Below are positions 43,000 through 52,383 of a stretch of 64,000 bases of DNA, piece by piece. The DNA is from Sulfurovum sp. FS08-3 (GTDB lineage Bacteria; Campylobacterota; Campylobacteria; Campylobacterales; Sulfurovaceae): positions 283,482 to 347,481 of the forward strand of contig JQIS01000001.1 of the NCBI GenBank assembly GCA_000830175.1, given 5' to 3'. How positions within the stretch are numbered: position 1 is the stretch's first letter; each line of letters begins with the position of its first letter. Below the pieces are notes generated by a model. That model did not search any database. It saw only the letters and a list, made by a program, of their open reading frames with translations, and was not told the origin of the DNA. The translations under genes and the position numbers were made by a program.

Positions 43000-43836
43000 A
43001 TGAAAAAAGTTGTTATCAGCGGTGCAAGTGGCTTTGTGGGAAAATATTTGCAAGAGTATTTTCGTGATACCTACGCAATCGAAACCATCACACGAAACGA
43101 GCTAGACAATCCTCAAGCACTCAAACAAAAATTGCAAGAGAGTGACGTAGTTATCAATCTTGCAGGGGCTAACATTATGCATAAATGGAGCGATGAGTAT
43201 AAAAAACTGCTCGTTTCAAGCCGTATTGATACGACACAAAATATTGTTGATGTTATCAATGTCTTAGAGAATCCTCCTATGCTTATCTCTACTTCAGCTA
43301 TTGGTATCTATGACACTCAAAAGCACCACGACGAGAACTCGCAAATCTTTGCCAATGATTTCCTCTCAACCTTATGTCAAAACTGGGAGGCAGAGGCTCA
43401 AAAATCCAGAGGCAAAGTGGTTATCTTTCGCTTTGGTGTCGTGCTTGGCAAAGAGGAGGGAGCGTTACACAAAATGCTACCTCCTTTTAAATGGGGAGTG
43501 GGAGGAACAATTGGTGAGGGCAAGCAGCACTTTAGCTATATTCATATCGAAGATTTGGCTCGTGCTTATAAATTTGTCATTGAACTCTCCCTTGAGGGGA
43601 TTTTCAACCTCACCACGCCTCACCCTACTACCAATCGTGGATTAACCAAAGCTTTGGGCAAGGCACTTCATAGACCAACCTTTCTACCTGTGCCAACTTT
43701 TGTGCTTAAAGCAATCTTTGGAGAGGGAGCTACAATCCTTATGGATGGGCAAAGCGTTATCCCTGCACGGTTGCTTGAGCGTGGATTTGATTTTAAATAC
43801 AAAACCATTGATGAAGTTGTGCAAAATCTTGTATAA
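43000..43836 (+). CDS. TIGR01777 family NAD(P)-dependent epimerase/dehydratase-like protein
   Basis: 278 residues. Rossmann start KVVISGASGFVGKYL, then DVVINLAGANIM, RIDTTQNIVDVI, and a C-terminal DUF1731-like end (GEGATILMDGQSVIPARLLERGF). This is the SDR39U1/YfcH group; its substrate is not known. AAGGAG precedes the ATG. The gene ends inside the promoter of the next one. Confidence 0.88.
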   Translation: MKKVVISGASGFVGKYLQEYFRDTYAIETITRNELDNPQALKQKLQESDVVINLAGANIMHKWSDEYKKLLVSSRIDTTQNIVDVINVLENPPMLISTSAIGIYDTQKHHDENSQIFANDFLSTLCQNWEAEAQKSRGKVVIFRFGVVLGKEEGALHKMLPPFKWGVGGTIGEGKQHFSYIHIEDLARAYKFVIELSLEGIFNLTTPHPTTNRGLTKALGKALHRPTFLPVPTFVLKAIFGEGATILMDGQSVIPARLLERGFDFKYKTIDEVVQNLV

Positions 43837-43837
43837 T
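43832..43837 (+). promoter_or_regulatory. -10 box ahead of the L,D-transpeptidase gene
   Basis: TATAAT in CTTGTATAATTGC at the very end of the upstream gene, 24 bases before the ATG. Confidence 0.5.
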
Positions 43838-43860
43838 TGCAATCAAAAAAGAGGGCTTTG

Positions 43861-44559
43861 ATGCGTTATTTTATAGGATTTATGCTACTTATTAATCTGC
43901 TCTATGGCAATCTTCATCGATACGACGATGAGTATATTGATGAAATCAATGAAGAGGAGTATCAGCAAGGGGCTTACGATGATAGCGAAGATGAGTATCG
44001 CCCCAACTCATACTACCATCAACCGCCAAGACCTCTAAACAACCGAGTCGTTTACCCCAATGAAGAAAAAAGAGGCTATGCCTTGCGTAATGATGTTGTA
44101 CGCTTTAGCGATGAAGATAGACTAAGAGAGATCAACAAAGATGAGTTTGAAGAGATTGAACGAAGCCGTAGCATCAGCGAAAACCTCTCTATTCCCTACG
44201 GTGTACCTATCAAGGTAGAGGTGGATATTGCCTCGCAACGTATGAATATTTACGCAGGGGGCAAACGCTACCATCAGTGGAAAATCTCTACGGGTACATG
44301 GAAATACCCCACACCCACAGGCTACTATCGCCCCTACTATCTCAAAAAGATGCACTACTCCAAAAAGTACGACGATGCCCCTATGCCCCACTCTATCTTT
44401 TTTCGTGGAGGGTATGCGATTCACGGTACGGAGTCTATCTCACGTCTGGGTCAAAGAGCCTCTCATGGGTGCATTCGTCTCCATCCCGATAATGCCAAAA
44501 AGCTTTTTCATCTGATGCAAGAGCGTGGTAAACACAAATTTTCTATTGTGGTACGCTAA
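43861..44559 (+). CDS. L,D-transpeptidase (YkuD domain), periplasmic
   Basis: 232 residues from the ATG at 43861 (AGAGGG upstream). A signal peptide (YFIGFMLLINLLYGN) is followed by a Tyr/Asp/Pro-rich linker (about 20-85), then the YkuD domain from about 125 (YGVPIKVEVDIASQRMNIY). The active site YAIHGTESISRLGQRASHGCIRLHP is intact with catalytic His and Cys. It would form 3-3 peptidoglycan cross-links or trim and anchor in the wall; in Campylobacterota such genes affect cell shape. Starts a unit with the peptidase-like gene after it. Confidence 0.9.
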   Translation: MRYFIGFMLLINLLYGNLHRYDDEYIDEINEEEYQQGAYDDSEDEYRPNSYYHQPPRPLNNRVVYPNEEKRGYALRNDVVRFSDEDRLREINKDEFEEIERSRSISENLSIPYGVPIKVEVDIASQRMNIYAGGKRYHQWKISTGTWKYPTPTGYYRPYYLKKMHYSKKYDDAPMPHSIFFRGGYAIHGTESISRLGQRASHGCIRLHPDNAKKLFHLMQERGKHKFSIVVR

Positions 44560-45195
44560 GTGAACCTGCACATAGTCCCCAAAAATATCAAACATATCTA
44601 TATTCGCATCAAACCCTCAGGCGAAGTTGTCCTAAGTGTCCCCTTGCGTACGTCGCAACACACCATTGATAGAGTACTCCACGATAGAAGCCACTGGATA
44701 GAGCAAAAGCTTAGAGGCATGGAGAGCAAATATCCTACACAAAGCCAATACATGGAAGGCGATAGGCTCTTTTTTTTGGGTGAGGCATACACCTTGCATC
44801 TTGTAGCCTCTCATCAAAGAAGGGTTGAGCTAGAGGGCAACCATCTCTATCTCTTTGGTTCTAGCGATACAAAAGCCAAAATCCTAGAACAATGGTACAA
44901 AAATCAAGCAAAACACTACTTTGAGCAAACCATTGCCACCTACCATCCCTTTATCAATCGCCCCATTTGTGCGGTGCGTATCAAAAAAATGAAAACCCGT
45001 TGGGGAAGCTGCAACCCTGCCAAAGGCTACATCAATCTCAATCTTGAACTCATCAAAAAACCTCTTGAGGCGTTGGAGTATGTCGTTTTGCACGAGTTGG
45101 CACACCTCATCTATCCCCATCATGGCAAAGATTTTTACGCTTTGATTGCAAAACAGATGCCCGATTGGAAACAAAGAGCCGCTTTACTTAAATAG
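44560..45195 (+). CDS. YgjP-like (DUF45) zinc metallopeptidase
   Basis: 211 residues, GTG start directly after the L,D-transpeptidase stop. TRWGSCNPAKGYINLNLELIK and the zinc motif VLHELAHLIYPHHGKDF are the hallmarks. No signal peptide, so it is cytoplasmic. Family function is unclear; YgjP-like proteins are suggested to be involved in protein quality control or type I restriction neighbourhoods. Coupled to the upstream gene. Confidence 0.88.
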   Translation: MNLHIVPKNIKHIYIRIKPSGEVVLSVPLRTSQHTIDRVLHDRSHWIEQKLRGMESKYPTQSQYMEGDRLFFLGEAYTLHLVASHQRRVELEGNHLYLFGSSDTKAKILEQWYKNQAKHYFEQTIATYHPFINRPICAVRIKKMKTRWGSCNPAKGYINLNLELIKKPLEALEYVVLHELAHLIYPHHGKDFYALIAKQMPDWKQRAALLK

Positions 45196-45223
45196 TTCCA
45201 ATATCAATAAACAAGGAAACCCT

Positions 45224-45847
45224 ATGACCATCACACTCCTACACCACACCCCTCTTACTATCTGCTCCAACGCCATACGCACCTGTTGGCAAAGCTTTGA
45301 CAAAAGTGACAACGGCGGTGAAAAAGACAAAGAACTCATCGATAGAGTAGGCAACAAATTCAAACACGCCTCAACCCTAGAACACCTTAGCTACAATTTC
45401 TACATCCAAGGCATATCACGAGCATTGCTTCAAGAACTCGCCCGTCACCGTATCGCCTCGCTAAGTGTCAAAAGCACACGCTATACACTCAAAGAACTCA
45501 AAGATATAGAACCATTCCACACAAAGGATTTTGAGGGGGCTTCACGTTTTTTGGTACTTACAGGAGTCCAAGCTGTCGATAGTGCCTCCATCGAAGCACT
45601 CAACAACCTACAAGCCATTTTAAAAAGCGGAGTAAGCAACGATAGAGCCAAATATTGTCTGCCTGAGAGCTACAAAACTGAGCTAACATGGAGCATCAAC
45701 GCCCGAAGCCTCCAAAACTTCCTTAGCCTAAGAAGCGACAAATCGGCTCTATGGGAGATACAAAATTTGGCTCATGCACTCTTTGAGGCGTTGCCTATGG
45801 AACATAGATATTTGTTTGAGAGTTCAATCAAAACCAAAGAGGGCTAA
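45224..45847 (+). CDS. thyX: FAD-dependent thymidylate synthase
   Basis: 207 residues from the ATG at 45224 with AAGGAA upstream; the open frame begins inside the previous gene but has no start signal there. The ThyX motif RHRIASLSVKSTRY is complete, as is FKHASTLEHLSYNF. It makes dTMP from dUMP using FAD and methylene-THF. Usual in this phylum, where ThyA is absent. Confidence 0.94.
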   Translation: MTITLLHHTPLTICSNAIRTCWQSFDKSDNGGEKDKELIDRVGNKFKHASTLEHLSYNFYIQGISRALLQELARHRIASLSVKSTRYTLKELKDIEPFHTKDFEGASRFLVLTGVQAVDSASIEALNNLQAILKSGVSNDRAKYCLPESYKTELTWSINARSLQNFLSLRSDKSALWEIQNLAHALFEALPMEHRYLFESSIKTKEG

Positions 45848-45959
45848 AGTATATTTTCAAATATTATTCAATAAGGATAAGCATAGATATTTCTATATGA
45901 TTTAATATTATATAAGTTTAAAAGTGTTAAAATAAGCTATTCTATTTAAGGAGAATGAC

Positions 45960-46628
45960 ATGAAAAAATTAGCACTGAGTGTTGCAACGCTTGTTGCAAT
46001 GAGTAGTTTGGTCTTTGCAGGTGGTGACGTTGAACCCGTTGTTGAGCCTAAAATGACTATTCCAACACCTAACAGAGTGGTAGAAGCTCCTATGGAAGTG
46101 GAATCTGAAGGCGGATTTTACCTAGGTATTGCTTACGCTTACGCCATGGAGAAAGAGAGAGCAGGATTTGCCCCAAACGGCATTGCTGCTTCTGATGATC
46201 CAACATGGGAAATAGCGGGTATGGCACTAGCTGGATACCAAATCAATGAAAACTTTGCCGTTGAGGGTCGCTTTAGCGGTAACGTTGATGATGTAAAGTA
46301 TAACGATAACGATGTTGCCGATTACGATCTTACCAATGCGGCACTCTATGCCAAAATGATGTATCCTGTAGCTGATGTTGCTAGTGTTTACGCATTGTTG
46401 GGTTACGGTGAGACGACGATTGAGGATAAAAACTTAGGCGTTGAATCTAAAAGCGATGGATTCCAATGGGGTGTAGGTGCTGCTTACAAAGTCAATGAGA
46501 AAGTATCAGTATTTGCTGACTATACTCAACTAGCCCAAGAGGAAGAGTATGAGCGAAACAGTGTCGATGCCACACGTCCAGAACTCGATGTAGGAAGCGT
46601 CAATTTAGGCGTAGCTTACAAATTCTAA
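45960..46628 (+). CDS. Outer membrane beta-barrel protein
   Basis: 222 residues. Signal peptide LALSVATLVAMSSLVFAG, a Pro-rich linker (PVVEPKMTIPTP), then alternating beta strands (GFYLGIAYAYAME, WEIAGMALAGYQINENFAVEGRF, WGVGAAYKVNEKVSVFADYT) and the C-terminal aromatic residue (VAYKF) read by the BAM complex. The eight-strand OprF/OmpX-type size fits. No OmpA C-domain. SD AAGGAG. Role unknown; likely an abundant surface protein. Confidence 0.85.
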   Translation: MKKLALSVATLVAMSSLVFAGGDVEPVVEPKMTIPTPNRVVEAPMEVESEGGFYLGIAYAYAMEKERAGFAPNGIAASDDPTWEIAGMALAGYQINENFAVEGRFSGNVDDVKYNDNDVADYDLTNAALYAKMMYPVADVASVYALLGYGETTIEDKNLGVESKSDGFQWGVGAAYKVNEKVSVFADYTQLAQEEEYERNSVDATRPELDVGSVNLGVAYKF

Positions 46629-46640
46629 CGCACTTCTTCC

Positions 46641-46677
46641 TTCTCGTTCCACCTCTCCTAAGAGTGTGAAACGAGAA
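46641..46677. repeat. Intergenic hairpin repeat, copy A
   Basis: TTCTCGTTCCAC...GTGTGAAACGAGAA, with inner CTCT-CCTA-AGAG. Stem of eight pairs, a C-A mismatch, three pairs, a bulged T and four pairs. It lies 13 bases after the outer membrane gene and may also end its transcript. Related to copies at 47930 and 49404. Confidence 0.75.
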
Positions 46678-46691
46678 AAAGCATCCAACCC

Positions 46692-47837
<1,146 letters not shown>

Positions 47838-47929
47838 CTATTGTATCTATTTTTTGACAAAAGAGCAAAAAGCCTTTGTTGTTTCGTTTTTCTAAAAAAT
47901 AGAAATAAGGATAACTCTAAAAACCTTTT

Positions 47930-47959
47930 CTCATTCCACCTCGGGAGAGGTGGAATGAG
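47930..47959. repeat. Intergenic hairpin repeat, copy B
   Basis: CTCATTCCACCTC-GGGA-GAGGTGGAATGAG is a perfect 13-bp stem with a four-base loop. Compared with copy C, the CG pair of the stem is replaced by a matching change on both arms (CGTT/AACG to CATT/AATG), and the C-A mismatch is repaired. It lies between the tgt promoter and the end of the LOV-GGDEF gene. Confidence 0.8.
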
Positions 47960-48026
47960 TGAAAGTTCATTCTCTTTTGTAGAAGTGGAAATGATTGGTT
48001 TTTATTATTGCTTATATTTGTGTCAT

Positions 48027-49277
48027 TCACACATGAGGTGTAATTGTTGAAATCATATTTTTCCCATGTAATTTTGAATAATACATCAAATCATCTGCTC
48101 TTTTAAAGATTGAATTTTTGTCATCTTTTGTGTCTATTTGGGTCAATCCAACACTTATCGTAATCATTTCATTTTTGATGATTCTAAGCTGTTGAATAGA
48201 TATTCTAATTTTTTCCATCAGCATAATGGCGTTCTCAAGTGAAGTCTCATAAAAAAGTATAACGAACTCTTCCCCTCCGATTCTATAAAATATATCACTC
48301 TTTCTTATTGTAGATTTTATATGATTTGATAATTCCAAAAGAACTTTATCGCCTGCGTCATGACCATAAGTATCATTAATATGTTTAAAATTATCAATAT
48401 CAAACATCGCTATGGAAAAATGATGATTGTATCTATGAAACAGTTCTATATCGTTTGCCAGTCTTTCATTAAAAGCTTTTCTATTGTAGGCTTTTGTCAA
48501 CTCGTCTATATATGTTTGCTCATTTAATTTTTCTTGTATAAGATATAAATCTGTAATATCATTTTGAAAACCTGCATAATAAATGAGTTTACCATTATCA
48601 TCAAAGAGGGGCGTTATGACAACTAAGTTATAAAATAAAGTACCATCTTTTTTATAGTTTTTCACTTTTACTTCACAGCTCTTTTGATTTAAAATAGCTT
48701 TCCTCATTATATTTATCCCTGGTTGGTCTTTATCGTCACCTTGCAGAAACCTACAGTTTTTTCCAATCACATCATCTTTTGAGTACCCTGTAATAGTTTC
48801 AAAAGCATCATTCATAAAAATTATAGGGTTGTCTTCTAGCCCTGCATCGGCTATCACGACCCCACTTTTTGTTATATTGATTAACTTTTGAAAAATTTCC
48901 CCCCTCTCTTTATCTATCTCTGTAGATAAATCTTTAACAACTACACCGACTCCAATGATTACACCATTTTCATAGATTGGGAAATAATCATCTTCCCATG
49001 AAGTCCTAAAGAGTTTATTGTCGCCGTAATCTTCTTTGAGGGTAAATTTCTCGCCATTTAAAGCTCTATCAAAATTATATTTTGCTTTTTCTCTGTCTTT
49101 TTCATCTTGTATACAGTTAAGCATATTAGAATTTTTAGCAATTTCCACACCCCATATTTTTTTCATAGTTTCATAATGTTTTGTTGAAAAATCAATATAG
49201 CAGTAATGTAAATCAAGTGAAAAAAAGATAATATCCGCAGATGTTAAAATAGAGTTCAGGAGAGTATCTTGTTGCAT
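48027..49277 (-). CDS. PAS-LOV-GGDEF protein, predicted blue-light-sensing diguanylate cyclase
   Basis: 416 residues without membrane helices. A first PAS-like domain fills about 10-115. The second (135-243) is a complete LOV domain: GKNCRFLQG with the photoreactive Cys175, NYKKDGTLFYN with the flavin-contacting Asn residues, and GFQNDIT with the Gln that flips on adduct formation. The GGDEF domain follows: DIDNFKHINDTYGH, GGEEF at 334-338 (active A-site) and RKSD at 325-328, a product-inhibition I-site. It should make c-di-GMP under blue light or redox control of flavin. No EAL domain. Confidence 0.9.
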   Translation of the reverse strand: MQQDTLLNSILTSADIIFFSLDLHYCYIDFSTKHYETMKKIWGVEIAKNSNMLNCIQDEKDREKAKYNFDRALNGEKFTLKEDYGDNKLFRTSWEDDYFPIYENGVIIGVGVVVKDLSTEIDKERGEIFQKLINITKSGVVIADAGLEDNPIIFMNDAFETITGYSKDDVIGKNCRFLQGDDKDQPGINIMRKAILNQKSCEVKVKNYKKDGTLFYNLVVITPLFDDNGKLIYYAGFQNDITDLYLIQEKLNEQTYIDELTKAYNRKAFNERLANDIELFHRYNHHFSIAMFDIDNFKHINDTYGHDAGDKVLLELSNHIKSTIRKSDIFYRIGGEEFVILFYETSLENAIMLMEKIRISIQQLRIIKNEMITISVGLTQIDTKDDKNSIFKRADDLMYYSKLHGKNMISTITPHV

Positions 49278-49403
49278 TTTACCACCTACTATGAGAAAAA
49301 TGAATTATATTATAATTTGTTTATATGAAAATAGAACTTAAATAACCGTCAATTGCTATAATAACTTAAACTTTAAAAGTTTGAAACTTGTTCTAATTTT
49401 TCT

Positions 49404-49437
49404 TTCTCGTTCCACCTCGGGAGAGGTGAAACGAGAA
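49404..49437. repeat. Intergenic hairpin repeat, copy C
   Basis: TTCTCGTT-C-CACCTC-GGGA-GAGGTG-A-AACGAGAA: eight pairs, one C-A mismatch and six pairs. It sits between divergently read genes, where a terminator is not needed, which speaks for a mobile or structural repeat. Confidence 0.8.
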
Positions 49438-49485
49438 GAAAAGCAATGCGTTGATTTTTATCATCTTGTACTTAGTTGATTTTGT

Positions 49486-49491
49486 TATAAT
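49486..49491 (+). promoter_or_regulatory. -10 box of the COG3400 gene
   Basis: TATAAT in TTTTGTTATAATTAC, 28 bases ahead of the ATG. Confidence 0.5.
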
Positions 49492-49518
49492 TACTAAAAC
49501 ATTTACTCAAGGGTTCTC

Positions 49519-50946
49519 ATGAAGTATGTTCTTATTTTGTGCGACAATCCTATCGCCAAACATTTTTTAGCATGGACACATAAGCGTCGAGTGGGCGATA
49601 ACTACTACATTGTTGCTTCACTCAATGAGAATATTTTGCCACCCAACTCATCCAAATCGTTTCAACTCAAAGCCATAGACCCTACAAGCTTTAGCAAACT
49701 TCGCAATATCTCTAGCGAATACCTCTTTTCGGCGGTTTTTATTATTATGGGTAGCATTGAAGATACCAATTATGTGTTGCAAAATGTACGCAAAATAGAT
49801 CAAAAGGTGATAGTCACACTGCTTGATTATTGGGGGCTTGAGTATGCCCAGTATCAAGATAAAAATCTTCATATTATCAATGCCAACACCATTATCGCTT
49901 CGCATCTCTATCACAACTTGCCCAATGTTCCACTTATTGCTCAAAATATCGGCTTGGGAGAGGGGGAGATTATGGAGGTGCTTGTTCCTTATGGGAGCAG
50001 TTTTGCTTATCGTCATGTGGGTTCTATCGCACAACGAAAATGGAAAATTGTCGCCTTGTACCGTGAACAAAAGCAACTTCTTCCTAGCAGTGCTACGATG
50101 ATACGCCCTAGTGATACGCTTATTATCATGGGACGACCCCTTGTGCTTGATGGAGTCTATCGCACCATCAACCGACGAAAAGGGCTTTTCCCAGAGCCTT
50201 TTGGTAAAAATATCTATCTTTTGCTTGATTTTCGTTACGATCAATACCGTGCCATTGATTATCTCTCACAAGCTATCTACCTTCAAGAGAGTCTGCGTAA
50301 TAAAAAACTCAAAATACGCATCATCAACGCAACCAACTTTGGAGTAATGAACGATATTAAACGCCATCGAAGCGATACGATTGAAATCTCTATCTCTTAT
50401 GGCAAAAAAGATTTTAAAGAGATTGTTGAGTACGATATTCAAAATTTTGATGTAGGAGTTGTCTTGACAAGTGTTGAAACAATGGTTAAAAACTCCCTTG
50501 AACAACGCTTCTATGAACTCAAAAAGCCCATCTATCTCTTTGGCGATTACTCGATTTTCAATATCAAAACAGCCACCATTCTTGCAAGTGGTGACAACTA
50601 TCAAATGGAATCTATCTCCTCGACAGCTTTTGACCTTTGTGAAACGCTCAAATTTGCTCTTCTCTTCTCTCATTGCGATCCCGATGGTGATTTCAAAAGC
50701 AAAAAGATGATTATAGAACACTACGAGACATTGGCACAGATTTTCAACTATCCTATTGAGATAGAGCAAAAAATTGCCAATCCTATTCGAGAACTCAACA
50801 GCAAAAACGATACATTGCACATTCTTCCTTTCAACAAAGCCTTGCGTAAACGGGGATTTATGCGTATTTTGTCGCAAAAAATGGAAGATTATGTCCTTTC
50901 AACCAGCAAACATCCCAAACTGCTTATTCCCGCCGAGGCACTCTAA
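49519..50946 (+). CDS. COG3400-type protein with TrkA-N/RCK-like domains
   Basis: 475 residues. A Rossmann-like first domain (KYVLILCDNPIAKHFLAW, FSAVFIIMGSIEDTNYVLQNVRK) resembles the TrkA-N/RCK fold of potassium channel regulators, and an RCK-C-like part follows (IMEVLVPYGSSFAYRHVGSI...WKIVALYREQKQLLPSSATMIRPSDTLIIMG). The second half is specific to the COG3400 group, which I know chiefly from this phylum. No transport subunit is adjacent. The partner and role are unknown. Confidence 0.7.
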   Translation: MKYVLILCDNPIAKHFLAWTHKRRVGDNYYIVASLNENILPPNSSKSFQLKAIDPTSFSKLRNISSEYLFSAVFIIMGSIEDTNYVLQNVRKIDQKVIVTLLDYWGLEYAQYQDKNLHIINANTIIASHLYHNLPNVPLIAQNIGLGEGEIMEVLVPYGSSFAYRHVGSIAQRKWKIVALYREQKQLLPSSATMIRPSDTLIIMGRPLVLDGVYRTINRRKGLFPEPFGKNIYLLLDFRYDQYRAIDYLSQAIYLQESLRNKKLKIRIINATNFGVMNDIKRHRSDTIEISISYGKKDFKEIVEYDIQNFDVGVVLTSVETMVKNSLEQRFYELKKPIYLFGDYSIFNIKTATILASGDNYQMESISSTAFDLCETLKFALLFSHCDPDGDFKSKKMIIEHYETLAQIFNYPIEIEQKIANPIRELNSKNDTLHILPFNKALRKRGFMRILSQKMEDYVLSTSKHPKLLIPAEAL

Positions 50947-51025
50947 TGTTGTATCCAAAAAGCACATTATGAAAAAAAAACTAAAAAAATTGATACTTTT
51001 ATTAAAGTCTAAATAGAGTTCATAG

Positions 51026-51031
51026 TATAAT
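51026..51031 (+). promoter_or_regulatory. -10 box of the small secreted protein gene
   Basis: TATAAT in CATAGTATAATAAAATAC, 31 bases before the ATG; AAAGGGA is the SD. Confidence 0.5.
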
Positions 51032-51062
51032 AAAATACTCTAAACTTTTTAAAGGGATTTTA

Positions 51063-51305
51063 ATGAAAAAGATCAATCTAATAGTAGCACTGCTTTGTGT
51101 AGCAACCTTTGCAAACGCCAACTACAGTGCCAAAAAAGAGACATCGGTCATGAAACACAGCTACATATCAACGCCCAAAGCACTCAAAGATGATAGTTGT
51201 GCGTGTGCCAATGAGAAGAAAAAAGCCATCGTAAACAAAGACCGAGATACCAAAATAGTCTCAGCTATGTACAATGGTGTCAAAGCAAAAACTTCTATCA
51301 ATTAA
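51063..51305 (+). CDS. Small secreted protein
   Basis: 80 residues with a clear signal peptide (KKINLIVALLCVATFANAN). The mature part of about 60 residues is Lys-rich and carries a CAC motif (DDSCACANEKKKA) that could bind metal or form a strained disulfide. No family recognised. Good promoter and SD, so probably expressed. Confidence 0.6.
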   Translation: MKKINLIVALLCVATFANANYSAKKETSVMKHSYISTPKALKDDSCACANEKKKAIVNKDRDTKIVSAMYNGVKAKTSIN

Positions 51306-51340
51306 ATTTGCTTTGTTGATTTGCTCTTTGGAGAGGGGGA

Positions 51341-52177
51341 TTACCACCCCTCGGAGAGATGAATGAGTCGATACCCTTTGGCGTTTCGCTCTTTGAGTTT
51401 GATTTCAAAATTCTCTACACTAGAAGAGGCTTCATACCCTTGTTTGCCATATTGGGTGCTTTTGGAAAAAAGGACAAACCAGCGGTGCAATCCATTGGCA
51501 ATAGAGGTGATTTTTTGATTTTCTCTCCATCTATCTTCAATGCCCATAACGGTATCGGGCCAATAGGAGCGGACATTGAATGCTTGGTCTTTGTAGAGAT
51601 TTTTGCCTTTTGAAAAGATGCCTAGCCATCGCCCCTCACCGTACTCTACATGCGTAAGCGTAAAGCCTTTTCGCCATCGCTCACGAATAGCCAAACGAAA
51701 CTCTTCAAGCTCCTCTCTTCGTTCATATCCTTGATGGGTGTAGCCTGTTGATTGGGCGTTGGCAAAAAAAGCAATCCATTTACCCAAACCGTATTCAACT
51801 TTGGTCACAAAATTGCCGTCTTTCCACTCTTTTTCAATGACGCCATCCATATCGTTCCATCGTCCCGCTTCGTAGTATTTTTGGGTCACACCTTTCGTGT
51901 TTTTAGAAAAGACTCCCACCCATTTACCATCGCCATATTTTATATCATCGAGTACATATCCCGAGTTCCACAATCGCTTGATGGTGTCTTGAAACTCATA
52001 AAAATGAAAATGGCTTTTGAGTATCTGCTCTACTTTGCCACTCTCTCCCACAAAAACTCCTACCCACTTGTAACGATTGGATAAATCAGCATACTCCTTG
52101 TACTCTTTGGCACTCATAGGTAGTGCAAAAAAGAGCATAACCAACGCAAACACCAACGCAAACTTGCTTTTTATCAT
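51341..52177 (-). CDS. Secreted protein of tandem YGxGxWxxxFSK repeats (DUF7477-like)
   Basis: 278 residues from the ATG at 52177, seven bases behind AAAGGAG (a TTG two codons up is less likely). Signal peptide FALVFALVMLFFALPMSA. The mature protein is made of about four to five repeats of some 50 residues, each with W-x-x-G-x-x-(V/L)-x-x-(I/V)-x-Y-G-x-G-(K/R)-W-(V/I/L)-x-x-F-(S/A)-K: DIKYGDGKWVGVFSK, KVEYGLGKWIAFFAN, HVEYGEGRWLGIFSK, SIANGLHRWFVLFSK. That resembles the DUF7477 repeat unit found in plant and bacterial proteins, by memory. Probably a propeller-like periplasmic protein. Confidence 0.7.
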   Translation of the reverse strand: MIKSKFALVFALVMLFFALPMSAKEYKEYADLSNRYKWVGVFVGESGKVEQILKSHFHFYEFQDTIKRLWNSGYVLDDIKYGDGKWVGVFSKNTKGVTQKYYEAGRWNDMDGVIEKEWKDGNFVTKVEYGLGKWIAFFANAQSTGYTHQGYERREELEEFRLAIRERWRKGFTLTHVEYGEGRWLGIFSKGKNLYKDQAFNVRSYWPDTVMGIEDRWRENQKITSIANGLHRWFVLFSKSTQYGKQGYEASSSVENFEIKLKERNAKGYRLIHLSEGW

Positions 52178-52350
52178 AAACAAACTCCTTTTGAAATAGT
52201 AATGTTTAGATTATCTCTAACTATAGCTTATGTTTATATTTAATAAATCATATTTATTATAAATAATCAATTTTTATGATGAAAGTGTGAAGAAAATAGC
52301 CATTTTTTGTGTATAACTTTTTGCAATATCTCTACATAAGTCTATTGCGA

Positions 52351-52356
52351 TATAAT
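52351..52356 (+). promoter_or_regulatory. -10 box of metY
   Basis: TATAAT in TTGCGATATAATCATAAA, 27 bases before the ATG, with AAGGA as SD. Confidence 0.5.
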
Positions 52357-52383
52357 CATAAAAAATCTTAACAAGGATTCACC

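Noticed and set aside
43301-43645. 114-codon frame inside the TIGR01777 gene
   Set aside because: Out-of-frame shadow; the gene it overlaps has full family motifs.
47841-48050. Plus-strand 69-codon frame between tgt and the LOV-GGDEF gene
   Set aside because: It reads through hairpin repeat copy B and has no start signal or protein-like composition.
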